In this document: positions 38,185-48,004 of the stretch, in pieces
Numbering within the stretch: position 1 is the first letter of the stretch
Layout: each line of letters begins with the position of its first letter
Assembly: GCA_018806985.1 (NCBI GenBank)
Contig: JADANN010000316.1
Coordinates: forward strand, 310,001 to 374,000
Origin: Angiostrongylus vasorum
Lineage: Eukaryota; Nematoda; Chromadorea; Rhabditida; Metastrongylidae
Direction: 5' to 3'
DNA: 64,000 nt
Translations under genes and position numbers: made by a program
The notes under the pieces: generated by a model
The model's input: only the letters and a program-made list of their open reading frames with translations
What the model was told of the DNA's origin: nothing
Databases searched by the model: none

Positions 38185-38470
38185 TAATAATATCTTAAGG
38201 ATTCTGAGATATGAGCAGAAGCTTGGGGCCTCAGATAGGCTTCCAACCTATGATTACTCTTGACTCACTTGTTATCCACTACACCAACTGAGGCCATTGT
38301 TTTGCCTATCTATCACTCATATTCTTGCTCTATCGATGTTGTCAGCAATCACCTGGCAACGGGAATGATCTGAGGAGCCCCTTGCAAGTGTAATCGTGGG
38401 TTTGAAGCCCACCTGAGGTTTTGAGTTTTGCTGATATCTCAGCTTGATTATAATTGTGGTACATATACAT
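38185..38470. repeat. Family C foldback element with tRNA-like head
   Basis: Inverted ends (gattctgagatatgagcag at the left, gatatctcagc at the right) bracket the element. On the minus strand, 38,295-38,227 is a 69-nt tRNA-like segment: an 8 bp acceptor-type pairing GGCCTCAG/CTGAGGCC and a 5 bp T-type stem ATAGG/CCTAT around TTGGAAG. The D and anticodon arms do not close, so it is a tRNA relic rather than a working tRNA. Confidence 0.65.
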
Positions 38471-38539
38471 AGCATACGCTGTAATGAAAAATGAATAAGT
38501 TATACATAACAGTTAAAGCATTGTGATTCTAATTGCAAC

Positions 38540-38790
38540 TTTATCTTATCTAGATTCGGTGCAAATTTGTGCTCCCATAGTCACTCCCATTGAGTTGTGA
38601 TTGCTTACAGCACCGATAGGGTAAAAAACTGGCTGAGAGAAAGGCAGAGCAAGAATCTCGCTTAGTGTAGTTAGACAGCATGTGAGCCCCTGGTAAGTGT
38701 AATCGTGGGTTCGAATCCCAACTGAGGTTCCCAGTTTTGTTCACATGTCAACATTCCCATGGTTGTATTTCACATCGTACCGTCCCAAAA
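38540..38790 (+). repeat. Family C element, partial
   Basis: This shows cgtgggttcgaatcccaact, a perfect tRNA T-arm/B-box sequence, followed by gaggttcccagttttg and the family C end words. Confidence 0.6.
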
Positions 38791-39224
38791 AAAAAAAAAG
38801 AATTGGCGGAAAATAAAATTGGAAACATTGTAAAATCGATGATCTTGTTTTAATGCAGAGGTCGAAGACGGAGAATGGACAGACAGAGTAATAGTTATCA
38901 GTTGAAAGAAGGGGCAGTGGATGGTCTTATGAAAGCCAGTACCCCGCAAATAATTTGTGAAGAAATACTCTTTCCATATTTGCATCGATTATTTGGCTTT
39001 AGATTTTTCCTCTGCTTTTCGGACTGAAACTATGAAGCGTAGCGCTCCAAAAATTGTTCTGGCCTTGTAGATTTGACCGTTCCTCTGAATTCAGCACTAA
39101 GTTAACAAAGAACAACAGTCCTTCAAGTATTTCCATACTACTCTTTTTTCGCATTAGGTTTGTTAAGTTTTTCCATAAAGTGACCTAAACTGAATATGTT
39201 ATTTTTGAATATATTCATTCGTGA

Positions 39225-39345
39225 TGCTCCACTGAGGTAGATCCGGTTCGATGCCAGACGAAGACGCCACATCGAGAAGAGGAACAACTGTGGATTATAG
39301 ACAAGGATCGCCGGGTTAAATCTAAGCTCTCTAGTTCATTTAGGA
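39225..39345 (+). mobile_element. Small RTE-related scrap
   Basis: The words gatgctccactgaggtagat and gccacatcgagaagaggaac match 11,850-11,990 beside the second RTE fragment. Nothing more can be read. Confidence 0.4.
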
Positions 39346-39884
39346 TTTAATGGTTTATTCGTCGCTGTGAATCTTCACAACGCTCTCCTTTGTTCGTTGT
39401 TGTAAACTCGTGATGAACTTCCTCGAATGATATAATTTTGACATTGTCTTATATGTAGTGCATAGAATGCGTAGCGTTTTTCGTTCTCAGTACGCAATGC
39501 CCATAGGCTTTCTCGTATGCCATATTATGCGTGTTATGCACGTCCATGGGGATCTATTTGGCAGTGGAAGATGAGTACGTCAATAGTTTTTCATGCTTGG
39601 AAAGGCACGCTTCGACGTTTACAGCTTTCCATATTTAACCGCTAACTTCCCCCGTATCTGTTTGCACCTCGCAAGATAGTTCCATCATTAAATATTTGTC
39701 AACTGTGGATCCATCATCCCATTAGGATCTTTGTCGATATTATGCGATTATGACAACAGTTCCCAGGATCGACTTTCTTTTAACCTCGGCATAGGAATAT
39801 GAATGCGTCGTTTTCCTGTTCAGCAATCGCGAGGTTGTTAAACAGCATACATTTATTTGCATAGAAAAACACAACACAATACAA

Positions 39885-39926
39885 CAGTAACTGACGTTTC
39901 GGCAGTATCGCTTTCTTCAGAGCTTG
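39885..39926 (-). ncRNA. Hammerhead-ribozyme-like motif, mutated copy
   Basis: The core CTGAAGA and GAAACGTC are intact, but stem II has become AGC/GCC (one A-C mismatch). Stem I keeps GCT opposite AGT, which still allows a G-U pair. It is probably decayed. Confidence 0.55.
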
Positions 39927-40426
39927 GAAGAGTATACTGATGTGTACAATTTATTAGGCCAAACGCTTCAATAACACTTACAAAAAAGACGCTCTATGGC
40001 AGTCACATGATCAACGTGACTTCCAATGAGGAAGGTTAGAACAGCTGATTGTGGTCGCATGTGGTTGATGACTGCACCACCCCACATCAGAAATTGATTC
40101 GAAGGTACGGGGTCAGGTTGCGTATGACCTCTGGGCATTCCACCCTGCTATTTATTGTGGGGTTTTTGGCATTTATCCAGAAAGCCTCAAGAAGTTTGCG
40201 CGTGAATGAGAACACCTGGCCCCGTACCTTCGAATCAATTTCTGATGTGGGGTGGTGTAGTCATCAACCATATGCGACTATAATCAGCTGTTCTAACCTT
40301 CTCATTGGAAGGCACGTAAAAAAAGCGGTGAGTTTCTCGAGAAGCTGTTGACCCATAGAGTTTTTGTCTTTTTGTAAGTGTTATTGGAGTGTTTGGCCTA
40401 GTAAATTGTATATCAGTATACCATTC

Positions 40427-40468
40427 CAGGCTCTGAAGAAGGCGATACTGCCGAAACGTCAGCTACTG
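40427..40468 (+). ncRNA. Hammerhead-ribozyme-like motif, stem III absent
   Basis: This is identical over all 42 nt to the copies at 24,463-24,504 and 24,624-24,665. It lies in the plus-oriented Penelope-like copy between its stop codon and its 3' end. Confidence 0.7.
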
Positions 40469-40739
40469 TTGTATTGTGTTGTGTTTTTCTATGGAAGTAA
40501 ATGTATTCTGTATAACAGCCTTACGATTGCTGAACAAGAAAACGACGCCTTATGACAACAATATCCGCTAATATCCAACCTCTTCCCAGTCTTCTTTTTA
40601 ACCCATACGCAATTACGTCAAGCTTTGAATGGCGGATGTTTGGGACCGTGTATAATATTTCTGCAGGCATAGTCTGATTGAAAATTTCGTCCAAAGACGT
40701 TTTCTTTCGCGAATTTTTAGTTGTAAATGTTAGTTTATT

Positions 40740-41035
40740 AGGGGCGAGTGTAGCGCAGTGGTCGGAGGCGCCCTGCAACACACACGTGGAATCGATCCCG
40801 GTGCCCTAGGCCTACCAAGTCCTTCATCCCTGTGAAGTCGGCAAATTGGTGCCAGACTAGCCTGGGAGGATAGCAGCACTGGCTCGATACATCCGTAGGC
40901 CACCGCAAGTCATAGTAAAGGCCAGATATGCATTCAATCTCCTCCAGCGGTCGGTTATTGAAGTCGAATGCATGGCGCATCCCTCAGGGATTGATCAACG
41001 CCGAGAGGTTCATCCTTTTATCCTTTAAACATTAG
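40740..41035 (+). repeat. Family A tRNA-derived SINE
   Basis: The head GTAGCGCAGTGGTCGGAGGC (A box) is followed 35 nt later by GGAATCGATCC (B-box-like). The body is tgggaggatagcagcactgg and ggccaccgcaagtcatagta, and the tail is ggttcatccttttatccttt. GGGGC near the start can pair with GCCC after the B box, as in a tRNA acceptor stem. Confidence 0.82.
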
Positions 41036-41039
41036 TTTT

Positions 41040-42900
41040 CAGCCAACCACGTCTAACATGGTATCTCTATTACATAAGCTGTCGATTGAATGCAAGAAAT
41101 TTACCAAACAGACTTTTTGCGGGAAAATGTATAGCAGAGAAAAGAATGCATTGAAATCAATGCTTGCGGTTCACATTGTCCGCCCACATTTTTACATATA
41201 CCAATGCGTACATACATTCACTTATGTTAAATTTTAATTGTAGCTTTCGAAGTGGCCGATTTTTCGTGCTATTTCCCGCTCACCATCTTTCGACAATTGC
41301 TTTTTATGTGATCACCAGCTTACTTGGATTATGAATGCTTGATTGGGCATCTCTATTTACGAATCACATGGGCAGAAGCGCCACCACATTTCTTACTAGA
41401 AGGTATCTTTTGGTTTAGCTAATTCTCCCACTGTGCTTGAGTCTTCATAAATCAATCGTTCTTTAATGTTTATCAAAATACTGTACGCCCTATAGAAACC
41501 AAGGATATCATGGGGTCCTAAAATCTTCCTTACTCCAATCCAGGCCGTAGCTTGTGGTGTTATACATGAGATGGCTAGGACGGATCCCCAGGTGATGCCT
41601 AAGGTAGCGGCCTATGATTTTTTTTTATCGCAGACAAGGTTTTAGCGATTGACTTCACCTGTTGTTCGAGCTACATGGCACTTTTCTTCTTTATTATTAT
41701 CCTTGTCTATGTTGTTTTTATGTTCCACTTTTTGCAAACACTTTCTTGTTTTCTTTTGTAGCCTAGTCATTTTTGCAAATTAGAATGTGGGCGGAGAAAA
41801 TCTAATTCGCCAACGCAACATAACATCGTCACAGCGAATTTGACTTTGAGAAGTCCTAAAAAGGTCGAGTTTTCCACCGCTCAGTCATATCATGTCTTTA
41901 GTCCATCTAAACTATTATCCACATTAAAAAGTGTCACTAGTAATTTGTGAAATAATATGTTTACTCAAAAAAGCTTAGCCTTTTATAAAAACCTTAACTG
42001 ATGCGGCCATGTCACATTTATCAAAAGTTTTTATTTTATTTTATTTTTTACCTTATCGCCACCGTTTTTCCATGTTTATTGATTTCCGTGATGTGAATCA
42101 ATAACTATGAATTTAACTGAGACCTTTTTGTGTTCTGATCGTCTAAGCCTAACATCCACCGTAAAAAAAATGTAGAAAAGACTTTTAGAAATAGTTGAAA
42201 GTTGTTGGTTTGTACTAGAAAAATGACGCATTCCATTTCGAAACTAATTTAACCTTCATATTATAGCGCTGACATGATCTTATAAGTTGGTTTTACTGTC
42301 TATTTCTAAAACATTGTTGGTTTAGTATCATTGAGAAGTCATCCATACGATGAATGGCGTCTTCTTCGTTTACGATGACTTCGTAATCTTGCTGAGATCC
42401 TCTTTGTCGATATTATCTGTCGCCTCTGGGATTAGTGTCAGTCACGTCATTCGCGCTGTTCGGAGACTCGATGAAGAGATGAACGACTTCATGGAATCAG
42501 ACCTAAGAAATTCCCTGAACCGACTTTCTGTTAACATCAGCACTGGTGAATAACTCTCTGTCTCTGTTCTTGTGTTTTCTTGATTAGCACACACGAGCTT
42601 ATTATCTTATATTGCTTATTTGCAAGAGCTGCTGGTTCGGAGGATTTTTTTCTTCTTTAGAGCCGCTTTACGCGAGTTTTCCACTGAGTGCTTCGCTTGA
42701 AGGCCAACCTACGAGTTTTGACGTTCGGGTTAATGACAACGAGTGGAGTGTTTTCACAATACTTGTGTATTACAATAAACCTGTCTTCACGATGAATCAT
42801 GCGGACGCCAAATTCTCATTTGACTGGCAATTTGCTTGTTGGCGACGGTTTTCCTTTTGCTGGTGCCTCGTGATGATTCTCCTCGTGTCATCGCCACATG
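41040..42900. other. Gene-free stretch
   Basis: There is no recognised coding block. The small plus-strand frame at 42,350-42,553 looks protein-like in composition but has no family resemblance or splice support. Confidence 0.35.
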
Positions 42901-42904
42901 CGCC

Positions 42905-43140
42905 TGTTGGCCCTCGTCCTTTAGATCGGACGGAGATTTGCCATCTTTCGACCAGACTACTACCAGGACGGGACGGTATAAGATTGACGATATTAAGTAT
43001 ACTCTCATCTAGGCATTTGAGTAAAAATGTCGAACATCTTCTGTGCTTGGGAAACCCTGTTGGAGTGCGACCTGGAGACCCCTCAATTTGACATCCTAGA
43101 ATGTCTTTCGTAATTACGGTGAGGCAGTAAACCACTAGGA
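42905..43140 (+). repeat. Family D interspersed repeat, partial
   Basis: This shows agatcggacggagatttgcc, accaggacgggacgg and ggtgaggcagtaaaccacta, in family D order, but it lacks the left third. Confidence 0.5.
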
Positions 43141-43149
43141 GGCGGTATT

Positions 43150-45515
43150 GCAATTTTCTTCTTTTTTCTTTGAAATGAACCAGTCCAATTTTCTATATCT
43201 ACCATTGATATCTAAAAAAATTGTCTGTTTGAAAAGAAAACACCTGGCCGAATATCGTCAGATAGAGTCCTTTGCTTTCATGAATTTGTTAGCTCTTATA
43301 AAATCCGTTTAAAGTGAACATATGAAACTCATGGTGATTTATTGATTTAAACAAACATGTCCTACAACGTACTTTCCCATCGATATATTGTATTATATAT
43401 ATTATAGAGTCTACCGATATTTAGCAATATGGTGGAAGTTTTTTTTTCTAGCAAGGTGAAGTTGTGGTTTTTGAAGCACGCGAATGTTTGTTTCCCGTTT
43501 TTGTTTTCGAGACTTGCATCCTGGAGAGAAGAGGGTTGAACAAGCGGAGCTTTGGTTGACAAGACACGATGGTGTTCTCCAAAAAGTACGCATTCAATGT
43601 GGACTGTTATCGCTGTTTTGCGAAGAATTTTACGAGTTCAATTCCATCCTGAGTTTTTCGAACGCTTTTCTAAACCAGTTTGAAATCAAATCGACATTTT
43701 AGATACTTCTTCTATCCCTTTGTCCAGTCTCTATACGCCTGTCAGATTCCCAGAAGTACTTCAGTTATGCAGAAGTGAATGTACATCATTCTTCGCGGTA
43801 TACAATGAATATTGGGTAAAAAAGTTTGAAGTAGGTTTACGGCCCACAGAGTTATTCAATGGTTGGTTTGAATTTTCTGAACGCTAGGACTTTTTCACGG
43901 GGTTTTCATGGCAACAACACTCATTACTACCGTTTAAGTTGTTGTATATACTTAACAGGAGTGAGACTTGTCGTCTCGACACCGTTGCTGTCGACGATTA
44001 TAAAATATCTGTGCAGCCGATTGTTCCCAAACAAAAACCTAGTTCGGATCCTCTTGTGTTTAACAGATGAATAACGAAGTGCGATAACTGATTTCTACTT
44101 CATTTCTTTCCTGTCGACATTTTTTCCACCCTTCATGCTTAAGACCTTACGTATTTAAACATCAGCTGTACAAACATTATGAATCACATTCAACAATCGT
44201 AAAACAAACAAATGCCAGAGATGCTCGTCGCGACCACTTCTCTTTAACGATGTACTTGACAATCGTCTTTCCTTGACGAAGTGGTCGCTCGTGGGAAAGC
44301 TTGAACCAGCTCATGGCAAATGCTAACAACTCATTACTACCATTTAAGTAATAAACGATGAAAACGATGGAGCTCTGCATCGCCATTGTTGAGTTAGAAG
44401 TAGTTGTTTATCTTAAACCCATCATGCTTCGTTAATTTTGGGCCTGCTAGTGAAAAAGAGTGCTCAAAAATGGAAACTGCGAAGGATTTTGAAATTGTGC
44501 ATTTTTGCGTAAATTTAAAACAACTACGGTATTTTGCGGATTTCTCCATGTGTGTTTGTCAAGTCGGGTATTGAAAAAACACGTTCTGTGCGACTGGATG
44601 TCATTCAAATTGTGAAACTTTCCTCAGCTGTCGTGACTTATCGGTGTTTGTATCAATTGTAAATTGTTCTGAATTAAGCGATTTATTGGTTTTTTTCGGA
44701 TTCTAGTTGAATGCCAAGTTGAACTTACCCAAATTGACCAGATATGGGCCTATGAGTTTACTGTAGCCATTCTTGATCAGTTCTTTACTAGTGAATGCTG
44801 AAATGTTATATCACATGACGTCTAATTAAATACAATTCTTAGTTCAATGATGAATTTGCTGTACTCGGTTCTCGTCTTTGTGTTTTCATCCTCCTTCGTC
44901 CGCTGTTTCTTCCTTTTTCTTTTTTTTTTTTATACGTTTTTGTGTTGTCCGTTCCAGTATTTTCTTTCTATGTTCCCGTATTCAAATTGCATTAGTAATT
45001 CGATTTGCTTTTGTTAGACTGTATGTCTTTGACGCTGGAGAGTTCATTTAGCCAACGACTATCGAGAAGGAGTAAAGAATTTGGATGTTTTAAGAAGCAT
45101 ATGGATGCTCTAACTTGTTAGAGTTGTACTAGTTTTCACTGGCATATCTGAACGATTTCAATCAACCGTTAATCCTTCAGGTCCGTCACCAAAGCAATCA
45201 GGAAGTGTCTCGATCATCGGAAATTTATCACATTCTCTGAAATTTGATGCTTGAGCACCTAGGTTTTCGTAAATGGTTGAGGGTATGATTTCAGGCAGAT
45301 TTTCGTTCCATTTGTGAAAGAAGAAAATAGAGGGGAATATAAATGTTAGATACTTGAAGGCGAACCAGTGACGGGATCCACTCGCTTCTAGTCACCGTCA
45401 CTCGGGGCTTTTGGTTTCTCCTCAATGTAAAATAACTAAACAATGCTAATTAAACCTTCAAATGAGCAGTAAAATATTATCATAACGACACCGATAAGCA
45501 TTTGTGATAAGCGAC
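43150..45515. other. Gene-free stretch
   Basis: Several short open frames occur but none is recognisable. The words aactcattactaccrtttaagt occur twice, at about 43,916 and 44,328. Confidence 0.35.
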
Positions 45516-45519
45516 TTTC

Positions 45520-45935
45520 TATTCGTAAGGATCCGCTCCATTGAGAAATTTTTCTAATTTTCTTGAATTTTTATCTTTTTTTTTATTTGATCCGTCTTCT
45601 CGTCTAGTGTGCGGTTCCCAGCACTTCTCACATTCGATTCGTTTCTTCGCATCCATTGTCCACGAAGATCTTACAACGTGTGGCTTCGGTTGCTGCTTGA
45701 GGATTTCCATTTCATCTTTTGAATGTTGTAGAATGCTAATCGAGCAATTCTCCCTGGAGTCCTGAGATAACCGGACTGGAGCGTTCCCAAGTGGATTGCA
45801 GAGAGCGACTTTTTTTTTTGGACAAGTCCTGTGCCAACTTCGTGGCCTCGGAACGATGAGAGGCTTGGTTGGCTCGGTGCGGAATCGAACTAGCACCATG
45901 CTCGTAATGACGAACATCACTACCACTGTGCTATC
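45520..45935 (-). repeat. Family B tRNA-derived SINE, full length
   Basis: On the minus strand the head reads gatagcacagtggtagtgatg (A box) and ctagttcgattccgcacc (canonical B box GTTCGATTCC). The body then passes ccaagcctctcatcgttccg, ctcgattagcattctacaac and agcagcaaccgaagccacac. An A/T-rich tail ends the copy near 45,520. Confidence 0.82.
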
Positions 45936-46721
45936 CACCTATAATATTCTTGAATACAACAAACTTAATGAGAATGTCGAGAATTCATGAGATACTTGTA
46001 GCAATAAACACATATGAACGTTTGTGAAGGAAAACACTTCACATTGCGTCCAAAAGCGATCCACTAAAAATCGGAAACTTTTGGTGACATAGACTGAGAA
46101 GCTTCGTCATAAAATGGAGATGGAAATATTCTGGAATGATCAGCGAAAGCTGTGGATTGTGGGTAAAAATTCAATATATGTAAATGTGTAAGAGGTAGTC
46201 TGTTGATTGCTGGAATCACACAGTGAATATGTCCGGTCCTAACCAGTATGTTGTTTTTTCTTCTTTTTCCTCTTTGCAACAGTTCCACTGTGTGAACAAC
46301 AGTTATTGCAAGTGGTGCACAGTTTCACCAACATGCTGTCACGGAAAAGTTGATCATATGCTGGAACAAGAAACAAAGAAAAGCCGTCTGTTTCTTAGGG
46401 AGAGATGTTCTTATTACTGCTGTCGGGCTTCTCTTTCCGAAGAGAATTATCCCAATTCCGAAATGTTTTTAACTCTTTTCTTCTCGACGTCAAAGATTGC
46501 TGTCTAAATTTAAAATCATTAATTTTATGGATTACCAATATTATTCTACATTTAATCTCCTTGTTCAACATTATTGGCTGACCTATTGGTGGCGACCACT
46601 TGGCTTGGATAGTCTCCTTTTCAAGGATATCGACCTTTATAAAATCTGTAGTTATAGACCTGATATCTCTATCATGTGAATGGTTATACATATTTGTTAT
46701 GTGTTTTTAATATTATTTGAA

Positions 46722-47100
46722 AATGGGGCAGATAGCACAGTGATAGTGGTGACGGTCATTACGAGCATCGCGCTAGTTCGATTCCACTTCTGCCCAACCA
46801 AGCCTCTCATCCCTCCGGAGTCGGGAAATTGGTACCGGACTTGTCCAGGAAAAAAATTACTCTCTGCAGTCCAATTGGAAACGCTCCATCCCGGCTATCT
46901 TCAGGACTCCAGGGAGAGTCAACTCGATGAGCATTCTACAACATTCAAGATGAAATGGAAATCCTTAAGCAGTAGCCGAAGCCACATGTAAAAGTTGGAA
47001 GACCTTCGTGGATAATGGATGCGAGGAAACGAATCGAATGTATAAAATGCTGGGATCCACAAAGTAGACGTGAAGACGGGTCATATAAAAAATAAAAAAT
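46722..47100 (+). repeat. Family B tRNA-derived SINE, full length
   Basis: The head ggggcagatagcacagtgat (A box) is followed by gctagttcgattccacttct (canonical B box) and then cgccc-type pairing with the opening ggggc. The body matches the 45,935 copy in inverted orientation, and the 3' end is a short (aaaaata)-type tail. Confidence 0.85.
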
Positions 47101-48004
47101 ATTGTCCAAAATGATGTGAAGACATTCGTTTATGTGGACCTCTATGCAAACTCGTCTTCTCGCTAGTAAAGTACCTAAATCTCGTTGTGGCCCTTCTCAG
47201 ATCCACGTAAAAGGTTTTCTAGCGCTCTGTATAGGCATTTTTTTCAGGTACATCTATTTGAAAAATGACTTCTGGGCTACTGTTGGGAATTTGCAAGGAA
47301 ACGCGCCTTTATTACAAAGCCTTTCAAACACGTCGGAATGTTTAGCGTTCATTGTGAAACGCATGAGATGCAAAGCACTCTATCTAATGGAAATCAAGGC
47401 CTCCTTTCGTTTTCTTCATTAGAATTAAGCACCATCACAACCTCTTAGAATCATTGCAATAGTTGTTCACCCCCGTAAGTACGGTCCCATCAAAATAATA
47501 GAATCTTGACCATTGACCAGTGCTGTTCTCACCTCCAGTGGTACTTTTTTTTGCGATTCCCACCAACTTTATTAACAGAGTGGTCCCTGTTGTGTATCAA
47601 AATTCGGTGTGCCAGTTGCCATTGATCAGCCAGCCATACGAAGGCCGTTTAGGACCGCCCCTAACCCTCATCATTCGTTTTTAGAGCCGCCCTAACCACC
47701 GACAACGTCAGTGTTTCTAAATCATCACAGGCTTAGTGAAACCGACTCACTCCCCATTCATACCAAGACTGTACTGGCAACTATTCTCCACTGTTACTGT
47801 CACCTTTAAATAACTGTTCACCAAAACAGTAAGTATTCTTGCTGACTCATCACTGCAGCTGAACAGCTCGTATTATTTGTGGTGAATAGCGCCGACATTC
47901 CTACCTACTGCTCCCTGTTTGTCGTCTAGTCCAGTGAGCATTCGTCTCTGAATCGTTGCGGGCAGCGAACATCTACTAGGATTATTGATCGTATTGATTC
48001 GACG
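47101..48004. promoter_or_regulatory. Upstream flank of the RILP-like gene
   Basis: This is the presumed promoter and 5' region of the RILP-like gene. The frame stays open upstream of the chosen ATG as far as about 47,940, so the true start or a 5' exon could lie here. No defined promoter motif is visible. Confidence 0.35.

Larger units (their letters stand above)
39750..40560. mobile_element. Two Penelope-like elements joined head to head
   Basis: The left copy reads on the minus strand from about 40,213 down to 39,750, the right copy on the plus strand from about 40,213 to 40,560. The left copy keeps the last 43 codons of the ORF (40,220-40,087), with RKLLEAFWINAKNP then IRNLTPYLRINF and a stop. 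The right copy starts at LAPYLRINF and the stop. Both then share the 3' non-coding region, a ribozyme-like motif and the gcgattgctgaacaagaaaa end. The protein end is homologous to the region after the GIY-YIG domain at 63.6-64 kb. Confidence 0.8.

Noticed and set aside
38227..38295. Functional tRNA gene on the minus strand
   Set aside because: The acceptor-type and T-type stems pair well, but the D and anticodon arms do not close, the T loop is TTGGAAG rather than TTCRANN, and it is embedded in a repeat family with other tRNA-like copies.
42350..42553. Small plus-strand gene
   Set aside because: A single short frame with a hydrophobic stretch and an acidic helix-like end; no homology recognised and no neighbouring exons.
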